64,000 nt of DNA from JACJWR01 sp964474045 (GCA_964474045.1 CAYYRC010000010.1:40833-104832), one strand, 5' to 3'; shown: positions 47,498-56,782, numbered from the stretch's first letter. The notes: a model not told the origin generated them from the sequence alone. Numbers and translations are program-made.

Positions 47498-49252
47498 ATG
47501 ACCACCACGCCTCCCGCCGCCCCCATCGGCGGCGCACCCGACACCTTCCCGACCGCGCGGCGGCTGACCACCAGGCTGGTGGCCCCGGCTCCGGGGTGGA
47601 CGCTGTCCGGCGACGTCATCGTGGTGGGCTCGGGCATCGCCGGCCTGGCGACCGCGATCCACGCCCACCGCGCCGGCCACCGGGTGCTGGTCGTGACGAA
47701 GTCGCTGGTCAACGCAGGTTCGACGGCATGGGCGCAGGGGGGCATCGCCGCCGCCCTGGCCGACGACGACTCGCCGGCCGAGCACCGCGTGGACACGCTC
47801 GTGGCCGGTGCCGGGCTGTGCGACCCGCAGGCGGTCGATGTGCTGGTCACCGAGGGTCCGCAGGCCATCGGCGACCTCGTGCGCTGGGGCACGGAGTTCG
47901 ACCGCGACGCCGCCGGCGAGCTGGCGCTGACCCGTGAGGGCGGCCATCTACGGCGCCGCATCGCCCACGCCGGTGGCGATGCCACCGGTGCCGAGATCAG
48001 CCGGGCGATGGTCGCGGCGGTCGCCGACAACCCCGGCATCACCGTCATCGAGCACGCCCTGGCGCTGGACCTCCTGGTCGACCGCCACGGCCACACCCAG
48101 GGCTTGACGCTGCACGTCATCGGTGAGGGCGAGCACGACGGCGTCGGCGCGGTCCTGGCCCCGGCGGTGGTGCTCGCGACCGGCGGCATCGGACAGGTCT
48201 TCAGCGCCTCCACCAACCCGGCGGTGGCCACCGGTGACGGCGTGGCGCTCGGCCTTCGGGCCGGGGCCGCCGCCGCGGACATGGAGTTCGTCCAGTTCCA
48301 CCCGACGGTGATGTGGCTGGGCGGGGACTCCCAGGGGCAGCAGCCGCTGGTGTCCGAGGCGGTCCGCGGCGAGGGTGCCTACCTCGTGGACGACGACGGC
48401 GTGCGCTTCATGGTCGGCCAGCACCCTCTGGCCGAGCTCGCCCCCCGGGACGTCGTCGCCAAGCAGATCATGCGCCGCATGCGCCAGACCGGGGCAGAGC
48501 ACGTCTGGCTGGACGGCAGGCACCTGGGCGAGCGGATGTGGGTCGAGCGCTTCCCGACCATCCTCGCCTCGGCTCGCAGCCACGGCATCGACCCCGTGAC
48601 GGGGCTCATCCCGGTGGCGCCGGCCCAGCACTACACGTCGGGCGGCCTGCGCACCGACCTCTGGGGACGCACCAACGTCGTCGGTCTCTTCGCGTGCGGC
48701 GAGTGCTCGTGCACCGGCGTGCACGGCGCGAACCGCCTGGCGTCCAACTCCCTGCTGGAGGGTCTGGTGTTCGCCGAGCGGATCGGGGCGGTGCTCCGCG
48801 ACGGCCTGCCCGATCGGGCCGAGGTGGCCGAGCCGGCGGACCCGGGCTCGATCGTCGACGCGTCGGCGCGCTCTACGATCCAGCGCGCCATGACCGACGG
48901 CGTCGGGGTGCTGCGCAGCCGGGAGTCGGTGGCGGCGGCGGTCGAGACGCTCAACTCCCTTCCCACCGCGGATCCTGCCGAGGCTGCCACCGCCAGCTGG
49001 GAGACCACGAACCTGGCGGTCGTCGCCGCCGCCATCGCCCAGGGTGCCGGCCTGCGGGAGGAGACCCGCGGCTCGCACTGGCGCGAGGACTTCCCTGACA
49101 CCGACGACGTCCGCTGGCGCCGGCGCATCCGCTCGCGGCTACGGGCCCCCCGATCATCCGAGCCGGGCGCGGCGACCGCCACGGCGGGCCTGCGGATCGA
49201 CTATGAGGATCTTCCCGACGAGCCGGAGGGCGGCGATGAACCCAACAGCTGA
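47498..49252 (+). CDS. nadB: L-aspartate oxidase
   Basis: FAD enzyme making iminoaspartate, the first step of de novo NAD synthesis. 584 residues. FAD-binding VIVVGSGIAGLATAIHAHRAGHRVLVVTKS, STAWAQGGIAAALADDDSPAEHRVDTL, the HPTVMW segment, VSEAVRGEGAYLVDDDG, the capping-domain PVAPAQHYTSGGLRTDLWGRTNVVGLFACGECSCTGVHGANRLASNSLLEGLVFAERI, and the C-terminal helical domain REETRGSHWREDFPDTDD. The last 40 residues are an extra polar tail. ATG 47498 lies 13 bp after panC. It overlaps nadC by 17 bp. NadA (quinolinate synthase) is not in the window and must be elsewhere. Confidence 0.96.
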   Translation: MTTTPPAAPIGGAPDTFPTARRLTTRLVAPAPGWTLSGDVIVVGSGIAGLATAIHAHRAGHRVLVVTKSLVNAGSTAWAQGGIAAALADDDSPAEHRVDTLVAGAGLCDPQAVDVLVTEGPQAIGDLVRWGTEFDRDAAGELALTREGGHLRRRIAHAGGDATGAEISRAMVAAVADNPGITVIEHALALDLLVDRHGHTQGLTLHVIGEGEHDGVGAVLAPAVVLATGGIGQVFSASTNPAVATGDGVALGLRAGAAAADMEFVQFHPTVMWLGGDSQGQQPLVSEAVRGEGAYLVDDDGVRFMVGQHPLAELAPRDVVAKQIMRRMRQTGAEHVWLDGRHLGERMWVERFPTILASARSHGIDPVTGLIPVAPAQHYTSGGLRTDLWGRTNVVGLFACGECSCTGVHGANRLASNSLLEGLVFAERIGAVLRDGLPDRAEVAEPADPGSIVDASARSTIQRAMTDGVGVLRSRESVAAAVETLNSLPTADPAEAATASWETTNLAVVAAAIAQGAGLREETRGSHWREDFPDTDDVRWRRRIRSRLRAPRSSEPGAATATAGLRIDYEDLPDEPEGGDEPNS

Positions 49253-50132
49253 AGCAGTCGTGCCGACCGACCACCGCGATGCCCTGCGAGCTCAGGGCAT
49301 CGACGCCGCCGAGCTGACCGACCTGGCCGACCGAGCCCTGGCCGAGGACCTGGGCGGCGGGATCGACGTCACCACCGCCGCCACAGTGCCGCCGGACCAG
49401 CTGAGCGTGCTGGACCTGGTGGCGCGCGCCGACGGCGTCGTGGCTGGGCTGCCGGTCGCCGCCGTGGTGCTGGAGCGCTGCGGCCGCGTGGCGGTCCAGC
49501 TCCCCGCGGCCGACGGCGACCGCGTCGGCCGCGGTGACGTGCTGCTCTCCGCCCTCGGACCCACCGCGGACCTGCTGACGGCCGAGCGCTCGGCGTTGAA
49601 CCTGCTCTGCCACCTGTCGGGCGTCGCGACCGCCACCGCGCGGTGGGCCGATGCGCTGGCCGGCACGGATGCCCGGGTCCGGGACACCCGCAAGACCACG
49701 CCCGGGCTGCGCCGGCTGGAGAAGTACGCCGTGCGCTGCGGCGGCGGTGTGAACCACCGCATGTACCTGTCCGACGCAGCGCTGGTGAAGGACAACCACG
49801 TCGTTTCCGCCGGTGGCGTCGGCCGGGCCTTCGAGCTCGTCCGTGAGCGCTTCCCGGGGGTTCCGGTGGAGGTCGAGGTGGACTCGCTGGAACAGCTCCA
49901 GGAGGTGCTCGCGGCCGGGGCCGACCTGGTGCTGCTGGACAACTTCACGCCGGAGCAGATGCGCGCCGCCGTGCAGCTGACCGACGGCCGGGCCGTGCTG
50001 GAGGCCTCGGGCGGGCTGACGCTGGCCGACGCGGCTGCCGTCGGGGCGACCGGGGTGGACTACATCGCCGTGGGGGCGCTCACGCACTCGGCGCCCGTGC
50101 TGGACATCGGCGCTGACCTGCGGGAGGTGTGA
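49236..50132 (+). CDS. nadC: Nicotinate-nucleotide pyrophosphorylase (carboxylating)
   Basis: Makes NaMN from quinolinate and PRPP. 298 residues. LADRALAEDLGGGIDVTTAATVP at the N-terminus, GDRVGRGDVLLSALGPTADLLTAERSALNLLCHLSGVATAT, then the active site VRDTRKTTPGLRRLEKYAVRCGGGVNHRMYLSDAALVKDNHV and the barrel end VDSLEQLQEVLAAGADLVLLDNFTPEQM, LEASGGLTLADAA, GVDYIAVGALTHSAPVLDIG. ATG 49236 with GGAGGG lies inside the nadB 3' end, so the two are coupled. coaX follows after 4 bp. Confidence 0.96.
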   Translation: MNPTAEAVVPTDHRDALRAQGIDAAELTDLADRALAEDLGGGIDVTTAATVPPDQLSVLDLVARADGVVAGLPVAAVVLERCGRVAVQLPAADGDRVGRGDVLLSALGPTADLLTAERSALNLLCHLSGVATATARWADALAGTDARVRDTRKTTPGLRRLEKYAVRCGGGVNHRMYLSDAALVKDNHVVSAGGVGRAFELVRERFPGVPVEVEVDSLEQLQEVLAAGADLVLLDNFTPEQMRAAVQLTDGRAVLEASGGLTLADAAAVGATGVDYIAVGALTHSAPVLDIGADLREV

Positions 50133-50136
50133 GGCG

Positions 50137-50892
50137 ATGCTGCTGACGATCGACGTGGGCAACACCAACACGGTCCTGGGGCTGTTCGACCGCCTCCAGC
50201 TGGCGCACTCCTACCGCATCCGCACGGACCCCAGCGGCACCGCGGACGAGATGATGCTGACGTTCCGCGGCCTGCTGGGAGACACCGCGGTGAGCGGCAT
50301 CTCGCTGTGCTCCACCGTGCCGGCGGTGCTGCGTGAGATGCGGACCATGCTCGCGCGCTACTACGGCGACCTGCCCCAGGTCATCGTCGAGCCCGGCACC
50401 CGCACCGGTGTGCAGGTGCTGACCGACAATCCCAAAGAAGTCGGCGCCGATCGCATCGTGAACACGCTGGCGGCGCACCACCTGTACGGCGGACCCTGCG
50501 TCGTGGTGGATTTCGGCACCTCCACCAATCTGGACGTGGTGTCGGCGAATGGCGATTTCCTGGGCGGCGCCTTGGCGCCGGGAATCCAGATCTCGCTCGA
50601 TGCCTTGGCCGCGCGGGCCGCCCAGCTGCGTAAAGTCGAGCTCGTCCGACCACGCAGCGTTATCGGAAAGAACACCGTGGAGGCGCTGCAATCCGGCGCC
50701 CTGTATGGATTCGCAGGTCAAGTCGACGGGCTCGTGGACCGCATCAGGCAGGAAATGCCCGATATCGGCTCGGTGATCGCCACCGGCGGGCTCGCCGAAA
50801 TCGTCGTCCCGGAATCGCGGACAATCACCGACCACAGCCCCGAGTTGACGCTTATCGGCCTGGCGCTGGTATTCGCCCGCAACGTGTCGTGA
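50137..50892 (+). CDS. coaX: Type III pantothenate kinase
   Basis: Phosphorylates pantothenate, the first step from pantothenate to CoA. 251 residues. MLLTIDVGNTNTVLGLFD (phosphate loop), NPKEVGADRIVNTLAAHHLYGGPCVVVDFGTSTNLDVVSANGDFLGGALAPGIQISLDAL, VIGKNTVEALQSGALYGFAGQVDGLVDRI and VIATGGLAEIV are the family motifs. The D-x-G-N-T and D-F-G-T acidic residues are present. It is coupled to nadC (4-bp gap) and overlaps the acetyltransferase by 4 bp (GTGA). Codon use becomes slightly less GC3-rich in its second half. Confidence 0.96.
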   Translation: MLLTIDVGNTNTVLGLFDRLQLAHSYRIRTDPSGTADEMMLTFRGLLGDTAVSGISLCSTVPAVLREMRTMLARYYGDLPQVIVEPGTRTGVQVLTDNPKEVGADRIVNTLAAHHLYGGPCVVVDFGTSTNLDVVSANGDFLGGALAPGIQISLDALAARAAQLRKVELVRPRSVIGKNTVEALQSGALYGFAGQVDGLVDRIRQEMPDIGSVIATGGLAEIVVPESRTITDHSPELTLIGLALVFARNVS

Positions 50893-51440
50893 GTATGGGC
50901 GCATCGGAGGCGGTCGATGGCTCCCGCGCCAGCCTCGGCTTCGAGCTCAGGCCGGCCCGGACGACGGACGTGCGCGCCATCAAGGATCTCGTCGAGGCCT
51001 ACACCGACAGCCGTCGCCTGCTGGCGAAGGCGACGGTGACGCTGTACGAGGACGTTCAGGAGTTCCTAGTCGCCGTCGGCCCTGATGGGGAGCTCATCGG
51101 CTGCGGGGCGCTGCACGTGATGTGGGAGGACCTGGCCGAGGTACGCACGCTCGCGGTGGCTCCCGGCATCACCGGCAGCGGCATCGGCGGCTCCCTGCTG
51201 GACGCGCTGCTCGCCCGGGCGCGCGCCCTGGGGGTCGCGCGGGTGTTCTGCCTGACGTTCGAGCGCGAGTTCTTCATGAACCACGGCTTCGCCGAAATCG
51301 AGGGCACGCCGGTGGCTCACGACGTATTCGAGCAATTACTGCAGTCCTACGACGAAGGTGTCGCCGAGTTCCTGGACCTGGAGCGGGTGAAGCCGAATAC
51401 CCTGGGCAATCACCGAATGCTCACCACCCTGGAGCCGTAG
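50889..51440 (+). CDS. GNAT amino-acid N-acetyltransferase (ArgA-like)
   Basis: 183 residues. A GNAT fold with LRPARTTDVRAIKDLVEAYTDSRRLLAKATVTLYEDVQEFLVAVGPDGELIGCGALHVMWEDLAEVRTLAVAPGITGSGIGGSLLDALLARARALGVARVFCLTFEREFFMNHGF; GSGIGG is the acetyl-CoA pyrophosphate loop. This is the pattern of the short N-acetylglutamate synthases of actinobacteria, which lack the kinase-like domain of ArgA. The product would be N-acetylglutamate for arginine synthesis. The C-terminal LERVKPNTLGNHRM matches that group too. Start GTG 50889 or ATG 50895. Confidence 0.88.
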   Translation: MSMGASEAVDGSRASLGFELRPARTTDVRAIKDLVEAYTDSRRLLAKATVTLYEDVQEFLVAVGPDGELIGCGALHVMWEDLAEVRTLAVAPGITGSGIGGSLLDALLARARALGVARVFCLTFEREFFMNHGFAEIEGTPVAHDVFEQLLQSYDEGVAEFLDLERVKPNTLGNHRMLTTLEP

Positions 51441-51502
51441 GACCGAAGCGGCGCAGCTGGCCAAAGCCGCAGTGCCTATCCCCGCGAATTTCCGGAATTC
51501 GT

Positions 51503-51531
51503 TTGTGCCATGATCGTGGGGTCGCTAATGT
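51503..51531 (+). promoter_or_regulatory. Probable promoter of lsr2
   Basis: TTGTGC (51503-51508), 17-bp spacer, TAATGT (51526-51531), 38 bp upstream of the lsr2 ATG. The AT-rich palindrome-like GAATTTCCGGAATTC (51486-51500) stands just before the -35, a candidate site for autoregulation by an AT-binding protein such as Lsr2. Confidence 0.5.
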
Positions 51532-51568
51532 GAGCGTCCACCGGGGGAGACATTTGAAAGGGACAAAT

Positions 51569-51922
51569 ATGGCCAGCAGGGTGCAAGTTGTGCTCGAGGA
51601 TGACATCGACGGCGGCGAGGCGGAAAGGACTGTGAGCTTCGCGTTTGACGGTGTCGAATACGAGATCGACCTGTCCGCCGCGAACGCCGCAGCGCTGGCG
51701 GAGGCGCTGGCTCCCTACATCGACGCGGGCCGGCGCGTCAGCGGCCGCAAGGGCCGCCGCAGCGGAGCGGCGGGCGGGTCGCGCTCATCCGCCGCGGCCG
51801 CGGGCGGCGCGACTGACACGGCGGCGGTCCGGGCCTGGGCGCAGGATCAGGGCATCCAGATCGCCAGCCGCGGCCGGCTGTCGGCCGAGGTGATCGCGCA
51901 GTACAACGCCGCGCACTCCTAG
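51569..51922 (+). CDS. lsr2: Lsr2 nucleoid-associated protein
   Basis: 117 residues. The N-terminal oligomerisation domain starts ASRVQVVLEDDIDGGEAERTVSFAFDGVEYEIDLSAANAAALAEALAPYIDAGRRV. After a basic Ser/Ala linker, the C-terminal DNA-binding domain reads VRAWAQDQGIQIASRGRLSAEVIAQYNAAH, with the RGR hook that reads AT-rich minor grooves. It silences AT-rich acquired DNA, fitting for a genome with the AT-richer 25.7-30.3 kb block. ATG 51569 is fixed by GAAAGGGAC. Its position between coaX and clpC is the usual actinobacterial one, but lysS, often in between, is absent here. Confidence 0.95.
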   Translation: MASRVQVVLEDDIDGGEAERTVSFAFDGVEYEIDLSAANAAALAEALAPYIDAGRRVSGRKGRRSGAAGGSRSSAAAAGGATDTAAVRAWAQDQGIQIASRGRLSAEVIAQYNAAHS

Positions 51923-51929
51923 CAGCGCT

Positions 51930-51944
51930 CCGACCGCGGGTCGG
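51930..51944. terminator. Hairpin between convergent lsr2 and RCC1-protein genes
   Basis: CCGACC-GCG-GGTCGG, a perfect 6-bp stem 8 bp after the lsr2 stop and 6 bp before the stop of the convergent gene at 51950. It could serve both strands; no T-run. Confidence 0.5.
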
Positions 51945-51949
51945 CCTCG

Positions 51950-54280
51950 CTATAGGCCCGACACCGCCGTGGGCACGTACTTGTTGGTCGTCGTGCCGTC
52001 GCCCAGCTGGCCGGTGTTGTTCAGGCCCCAGCACTTGATGTGGGTGTCGGGCAGGATGGCGCAGGTGTGGTTCGCGCCGCCGGCCACCTCGGTCGGGCTG
52101 ATGGGCCCGGACACCAGCGTCGGCGTGTGGCGATCCACTGCGGTGCCGTCCCCGACGGCCCCGGCGCCGTTGAAGCCCCAGCACTTCAAGCCGGCCAGGC
52201 TCGTGCCGCAGGTGTGCACGTAGCCGGACGCCTCTGGGCTGGGGGAGTCGGCCTCCGAAGGCAGGCTCGTCGGCCAGTGGCGATCGGTGGTCGTGCCGTC
52301 TCCAAGTTCCCCGGCCAGGTTGCGCCCCCAGCAGTCTCCGCCGCCCGCGGACGCGACGCAGGTGTGCCATCCCGCGGCCGTGAGGCTGTAGGGCGACAGG
52401 ATGCCGCCGTAGCCCCAGCCGCTGACCACGGGCCGCACCCGCATGAGCGTGGTGTTGTCCCCGAGCTGGCCGAAGCTGTTGTCGCCCCAGCACGCCACGT
52501 GGCCGTTGGCCTCGGCACAGGTGTGGGAGTTGCCTGCGGCCATCAGCTGCGCCCCTGTGACCCCGACGACGGTGACCGGCCGGGACTGCGACGTGGTGGT
52601 GCCGTCGCCCAGCTGGCCCCGGTCGTTCCGGCCCCAGCACATCATCCGCCCAGACAGCAGTGTGGCGCAGGTGTGGTAGTCGCCGGCCTCGATCGCGCGG
52701 ACGCCCGAGATGCCGATGACGGTCGTCGGCAGCGGCCGTGTGGTGGTTGTGCCGTCGCCCAGCTGCCCGTCATCGTTGTTGCCCCAGCAGGTGACCGAAT
52801 AGTAAGTGGTCAGCATGCACGTGTGCTCCGCGCCGGCCACCACCGCCGAGGCCGAGATCACACCGACCACGTCGACCGGGGTGGTGGAGTTGGTGTAGTT
52901 GTTGGTGCCCAGTTGGCCTCGGTTGTTGGCGCCCCAGCACTTGACGCCGCCGCTGGGGGTGATCGTGCACGAGTGGCTGTTGGCGTTGGTGCCGCCCGCG
53001 GCGATCTTCTTGACCTGCAACGGCGGTCCGCCTGGCGGGAAGGAGCCCATCACGTCGATGATCACGTTGACGGAGCCACTGCTGTTGTAGACCGACAGCT
53101 TCTCCGGGAAGTTGGCGGGATCGACGATCACCATGTTGGCCACCGTCTGCCCGGCGCGGTAGTTGAGGTTGGACGAGTTGGGCACCCATTGCCCCTCACC
53201 CCAGACGGTCAGGTGGCCGTCGGCGCTGGGGTTGGTGACAGTGACGTTGACGGCGATCGGGCCGCTGCCGATGGGGATGCCGCCGCGGTTGAACACCCCG
53301 ACGTCGGTGTGCCCGGGCGGGATCACCAGGCCCTTCGGCCCCTGGCCGTCGACGGTCGGGAAGCCCGGTCGGGTGTCCATGATGCGGGCCGGCGACAGCG
53401 CGGCGTAGTCCTTGTTCTCCGGCAGATAGCCCATCACGTCCACGATCAGGTTGACCGTGCCGGCGCTGGCGTACAGGCTCACCCGGCCGAGGCTTCCCAG
53501 CTTGGCGATCACCAGGTTGGGCACGTTCGTCCCGCCCGGGTAGTTCAAGGTGGAGGCAGTGGGCATCGGCGAACCCGTCGGCCACACCCGGACATGTCCC
53601 GGCCCGGTGGCGCCGACGGCGGTGACGTTGAGCACGACCGACCCCACGCCCGCTGCTGGTATGCCGCCCCGGGTGTAGGTGTCCACATCGATCGACTGTG
53701 GACCCACGAGCGCGCCCTTGGGCCCGTTGCCGTCGACCGTGGGAAAGCCGGGACGGGTGTCGGCCAGGCGCGCCGGGATGAGTCCGCGGTAGTCGCCGGT
53801 GGCGGGGAAGTAGCCGAGCACGTCGACGAGCACGTGGGTGGTGCTCTGGCTCACGTAGATGCTCACCTGGCCGCCTGTTCCCAGCTTGGCGATCACCATG
53901 TTGGGCACGTTCGCCCCTGCCACGTAGTTGAGGTTGGACGCAGTCGGGCGCGGCGCGCCCGCCTCCCAGACCGTGGCCCACCCCGGGCCGGAGGGGCTGA
54001 CGATGGTCACGTTGAGCGCCACCGAGCCGATCTGCGGCCCGGCGACGGGCAGCCCGTCGCGGCCGGCGATGGTCAGATTCACCTGGCCAGGCCCCGTGAT
54101 GGCCCCCTTGGGCCCCAGGCCGTCCACGGTCGGGAAGCCCGCACGGGTGTCCATGAAGCGGCTGGGGCCATGGGAGAAGTAGGTGTTCTGCACCCCGATG
54201 GCCAGCGCGGCTGGTGCCACCAGGACCGAACCGACGAGGGCGAGGACGGCTGCGAACAGGATCGCGGCGGAACGGCGCAT
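51950..54280 (-). CDS. Secreted protein with DTR-repeats and RCC1 beta-propeller (1)
   Basis: 776 residues. A signal peptide (RRSAAILFAAVLALVGSVLVAPAALA) is followed by three repeats of about 130 residues, each starting SRFMDTRAGFPTVDGLGPKG or ARLADTRPGFPTVDGNGPKG and ending in a V-DVLGYFP-type strand. From about residue 430, seven or so RCC1 repeats follow (HTCA...G...CWG.N..GQLGDGTTT), which make a seven-bladed propeller. Cysteine pairs in each blade suggest disulfides. The role is probably surface binding; no enzyme motif. ATG 54280 is chosen because GGAGG lies 8 bp upstream (GTG 54289 lies almost on that site). A DosR-like palindrome lies 57 bp upstream. Confidence 0.9.
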   Translation of the reverse strand: MRRSAAILFAAVLALVGSVLVAPAALAIGVQNTYFSHGPSRFMDTRAGFPTVDGLGPKGAITGPGQVNLTIAGRDGLPVAGPQIGSVALNVTIVSPSGPGWATVWEAGAPRPTASNLNYVAGANVPNMVIAKLGTGGQVSIYVSQSTTHVLVDVLGYFPATGDYRGLIPARLADTRPGFPTVDGNGPKGALVGPQSIDVDTYTRGGIPAAGVGSVVLNVTAVGATGPGHVRVWPTGSPMPTASTLNYPGGTNVPNLVIAKLGSLGRVSLYASAGTVNLIVDVMGYLPENKDYAALSPARIMDTRPGFPTVDGQGPKGLVIPPGHTDVGVFNRGGIPIGSGPIAVNVTVTNPSADGHLTVWGEGQWVPNSSNLNYRAGQTVANMVIVDPANFPEKLSVYNSSGSVNVIIDVMGSFPPGGPPLQVKKIAAGGTNANSHSCTITPSGGVKCWGANNRGQLGTNNYTNSTTPVDVVGVISASAVVAGAEHTCMLTTYYSVTCWGNNDDGQLGDGTTTTRPLPTTVIGISGVRAIEAGDYHTCATLLSGRMMCWGRNDRGQLGDGTTTSQSRPVTVVGVTGAQLMAAGNSHTCAEANGHVACWGDNSFGQLGDNTTLMRVRPVVSGWGYGGILSPYSLTAAGWHTCVASAGGGDCWGRNLAGELGDGTTTDRHWPTSLPSEADSPSPEASGYVHTCGTSLAGLKCWGFNGAGAVGDGTAVDRHTPTLVSGPISPTEVAGGANHTCAILPDTHIKCWGLNNTGQLGDGTTTNKYVPTAVSGL

Positions 54281-54336
54281 TGGACCCACCTCCCACGGTG
54301 TCCTTCCAGGGTAGGGAGGTGCCCGACACTGGCCCA

Positions 54337-54350
54337 GGGACCAAGGTCCC
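54337..54350 (-). promoter_or_regulatory. DosR/DevR-like palindrome upstream of RCC1 protein 1
   Basis: GGGACCAAGGTCCC, a perfect 14-bp palindrome, fits the GGGACNNNNGTCCC core of the dormancy-regulator box. It lies 57 bp upstream of the ATG at 54280, a normal activator distance. A similar box precedes the second RCC1 gene. Confidence 0.5.
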
Positions 54351-54385
54351 GCCCCCTGCTGCGCCGAGGGCGACGGGTGGGCGCG

Positions 54386-56710
54386 CTACAGGCCGCTCAC
54401 GATCACCGGCGCGGATCGCGCCGTCCAGGTGCCGTCGCCGAGTTGGCCGTAGGTGTTGTCGCCCCAGCAGCGAACATGGCCGTCGGCCACGGCACAGGTG
54501 TGGTTCCAGCCTGCCGCCATCGCCTGGGTCGAGGTCAGGCCGGTGACCGCGGTCGGGGTGAGCCGGCCGGTGGTGGTGCCGTCGCCCAGCTGGCCGAAGT
54601 AGTTCCAGCCCCAGCAGCTGGCGGCGCCGTTCAGGGCGGACGCGCAGGTGTGGTTGGAGCCGGCATCGCGGAACGTCTGCCCGCTCGGCAGGGTCACGGT
54701 CGTGGGGACGCTGCGGTTGGTCCAGGTGCCGTCGCCCAGCTGGCCGCTGCCGTTGAGGCCCCAGCATTGCGCGCCGAGCACGTTCCACGCGCAGGTGTGG
54801 TTGGACCCGGCGATCAAGGAGCCTGCGCTGAGCATTCCGCCCCAGTTGCCCCCCGTCGGAACGGCTGTGGACTTGTTCGCCGTGGTGCCGTCCCCGAGCT
54901 GGCCGAACGTGTTGTAGCCCCAGCAGCCGACCCACCCGCCGGCGACGGCACAGCTGTGGCTGTCCCCGGTCGCCAGCGAGTTGGACCCGGTGATCCCGAG
55001 CACCGTCGCCGGGGTGGTGCGGTCCACCGCGGTGCCGTCGCCGATCTGGCCGTACGTGTTGTCGCCCCAGCACAGCGTCCGCCCGGACCTCGTCAGCGCG
55101 CAGGTGTGCGCGCCCCCCGCGGCGATCTCCACGATCGGCGGCAGCCCGGCCACCAGCACCGGGACCTTCGACGGCAGTATCGTGCCGTTGCCCAGCTGCC
55201 CGTCGGCGTTGTTGCCCCAGCAGTAGACCGCGGTGGAGTCCAACAGCGCGCAGGTGTGCCGGTCGCCGGCCGTCACGGCCACCACGCCAGTCAGGCCCAA
55301 CACCGCGACGGGGGTGTTGCGGTTGTTCGCCGTGCCGTCGCCCAGCTGCCCGTAGCCGTTGAAGCCCCAGCAGCGGATGGCACCCGACACGACGACGCAG
55401 GAGTGGCTGCCGCCGGCGGCCAGGCTCTGGGCATGCTGCGCGAGGGGGCCGGAGAACGACGGTGGAACGGCGCCGACGACGTCCACGAGCACGTGCGCCG
55501 GTCCGCCCACGACCTCCATCACGATGCTTCCCGACACATAGGGGTAGGCCGCGCTGACGTCCGCCAGCACCTGGTTGGCCACCGTCTGCCCGGGTGCGAA
55601 GTTGAGGTTCGAGGCGACGGGTTCCGCGGTGCCCACCCGCCAGACGGTCAGGTGGCCGGCGCCGGCGGGGTTGACCACCGTCACGTTGAGCACCACCGCT
55701 CCCGCGCCCAGCGGAGTGCCGCCGCGGGTGGTGAGCTTGAGCCAGTTCAAGCCGTTGAACGCGCCTACCGGCCCCTGGCCGTCGACGGTGCCGCCGCCGC
55801 GGGTGTCCATCAGGCGGGCTGGCTGCAGCGGGACGTAGTCGCCGTTGGCCAGGTAGTAGCCCATGACATCGGCGAACAGGTGCGCCGTGCCGCCGCTCAG
55901 GTAGATGCTGACGCGGCCGCTCGCACCGAGCTTGGCGACCACCAGGTTGGGCACCGTGCGACCCGCGCCGAAGTTGAGCGTCGAAGCATTGGGCATCGCC
56001 TGACCCGTGGGCCACACCCGCAGGTGACCGGCGGCGCTGGGTTGCGTCACCGCCACGCTCAGCACCACCGCCGAGACCCCGGCCGCCGGGATGCCGCCGC
56101 GGCTGAGGATGTCGAGGTTGATGCTGGTCGGCCCCGTCAGCAGCCCCTTGGGGCCGAGCCCGTCGATGGTGGGAAAGCCGGGCCGGGTGTCCAGCAGCCG
56201 GGCCGGGTTGAGGGCGGTGAACATGCCCGAGACGGGGTAGTAGCCCAGGACGTCGACGATGACGTGCGAGGTGCCCGAGTCCAGGTAGATGCTCACGCGG
56301 CCGTCGGCGCTGGTGCGGCTGACGACCGAGTTCGCGACGGTCTGACCCGCGACGAAGTTCAGGTTGGAGGCCGTGGGCATAGCTGTGCCGGTCGGCCAGA
56401 TCCGCAGGTGGCTGGCGCCGCTCGGCGCCGTGACGGTGACGTTCAGCTGGACCGCGTTGAGGCCCACGGCCGGGTAGCCGGCGCGGCCCCCGATCTGCAG
56501 CGTCACCGAGCCTGGCCCGACCAGGGCTCCCTTGGGACCCAGGCCGTCGACGGTCGGGCCGTCCGCCCTGGTGTCCATCAGTCGCGATGGTCCTGCTGGC
56601 ACGTAGATGGGCAGGGGTGCCACGGCCGCTGCCGGTCCGGCGCCGAGCATCAGCAGGCCCGCGACCAGCGCGAACACCCCGACGGCCGCTGACAGGAACT
56701 TCCCCAGCAC
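54386..56710 (-). CDS. Secreted protein with DTR-repeats and RCC1 beta-propeller (2)
   Basis: 774 residues, a paralogue of the gene at 51950-54280. Signal peptide LGKFLSAAVGVFALVAGLLMLGAGPAAA, then three DTR repeats (SRLMDTRADGPTVDGLGPKG, ARLLDTRPGFPTIDGLGPKG, ARLMDTRGGGTVDGQGPVG), then about seven RCC1 blades beginning near residue 430 (LAAGGSHSCVVVSGAIRCWGFNGYGQLGDGTANN). Same cysteine pattern, same domain order. The two genes are a tandem duplication, 105 bp apart. GTG 56710 is preferred for its GAGG spacing; GTG 56719 is possible. A DosR-like palindrome lies about 73 bp upstream. Confidence 0.9.
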   Translation of the reverse strand: MLGKFLSAAVGVFALVAGLLMLGAGPAAAVAPLPIYVPAGPSRLMDTRADGPTVDGLGPKGALVGPGSVTLQIGGRAGYPAVGLNAVQLNVTVTAPSGASHLRIWPTGTAMPTASNLNFVAGQTVANSVVSRTSADGRVSIYLDSGTSHVIVDVLGYYPVSGMFTALNPARLLDTRPGFPTIDGLGPKGLLTGPTSINLDILSRGGIPAAGVSAVVLSVAVTQPSAAGHLRVWPTGQAMPNASTLNFGAGRTVPNLVVAKLGASGRVSIYLSGGTAHLFADVMGYYLANGDYVPLQPARLMDTRGGGTVDGQGPVGAFNGLNWLKLTTRGGTPLGAGAVVLNVTVVNPAGAGHLTVWRVGTAEPVASNLNFAPGQTVANQVLADVSAAYPYVSGSIVMEVVGGPAHVLVDVVGAVPPSFSGPLAQHAQSLAAGGSHSCVVVSGAIRCWGFNGYGQLGDGTANNRNTPVAVLGLTGVVAVTAGDRHTCALLDSTAVYCWGNNADGQLGNGTILPSKVPVLVAGLPPIVEIAAGGAHTCALTRSGRTLCWGDNTYGQIGDGTAVDRTTPATVLGITGSNSLATGDSHSCAVAGGWVGCWGYNTFGQLGDGTTANKSTAVPTGGNWGGMLSAGSLIAGSNHTCAWNVLGAQCWGLNGSGQLGDGTWTNRSVPTTVTLPSGQTFRDAGSNHTCASALNGAASCWGWNYFGQLGDGTTTGRLTPTAVTGLTSTQAMAAGWNHTCAVADGHVRCWGDNTYGQLGDGTWTARSAPVIVSGL

Positions 56711-56782
56711 TGCGACCACCTCATCGCGTCAGCGGGCACAGGTGCCCACTTCCCACGCTAGGCAGTGGCTGCGCTGCCGCCA

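Noticed and set aside
52040..56692. 1550-codon plus-strand frame
   Set aside because: Antisense shadow of the two RCC1 genes; its apparent repeats mirror the repeats of the real genes.
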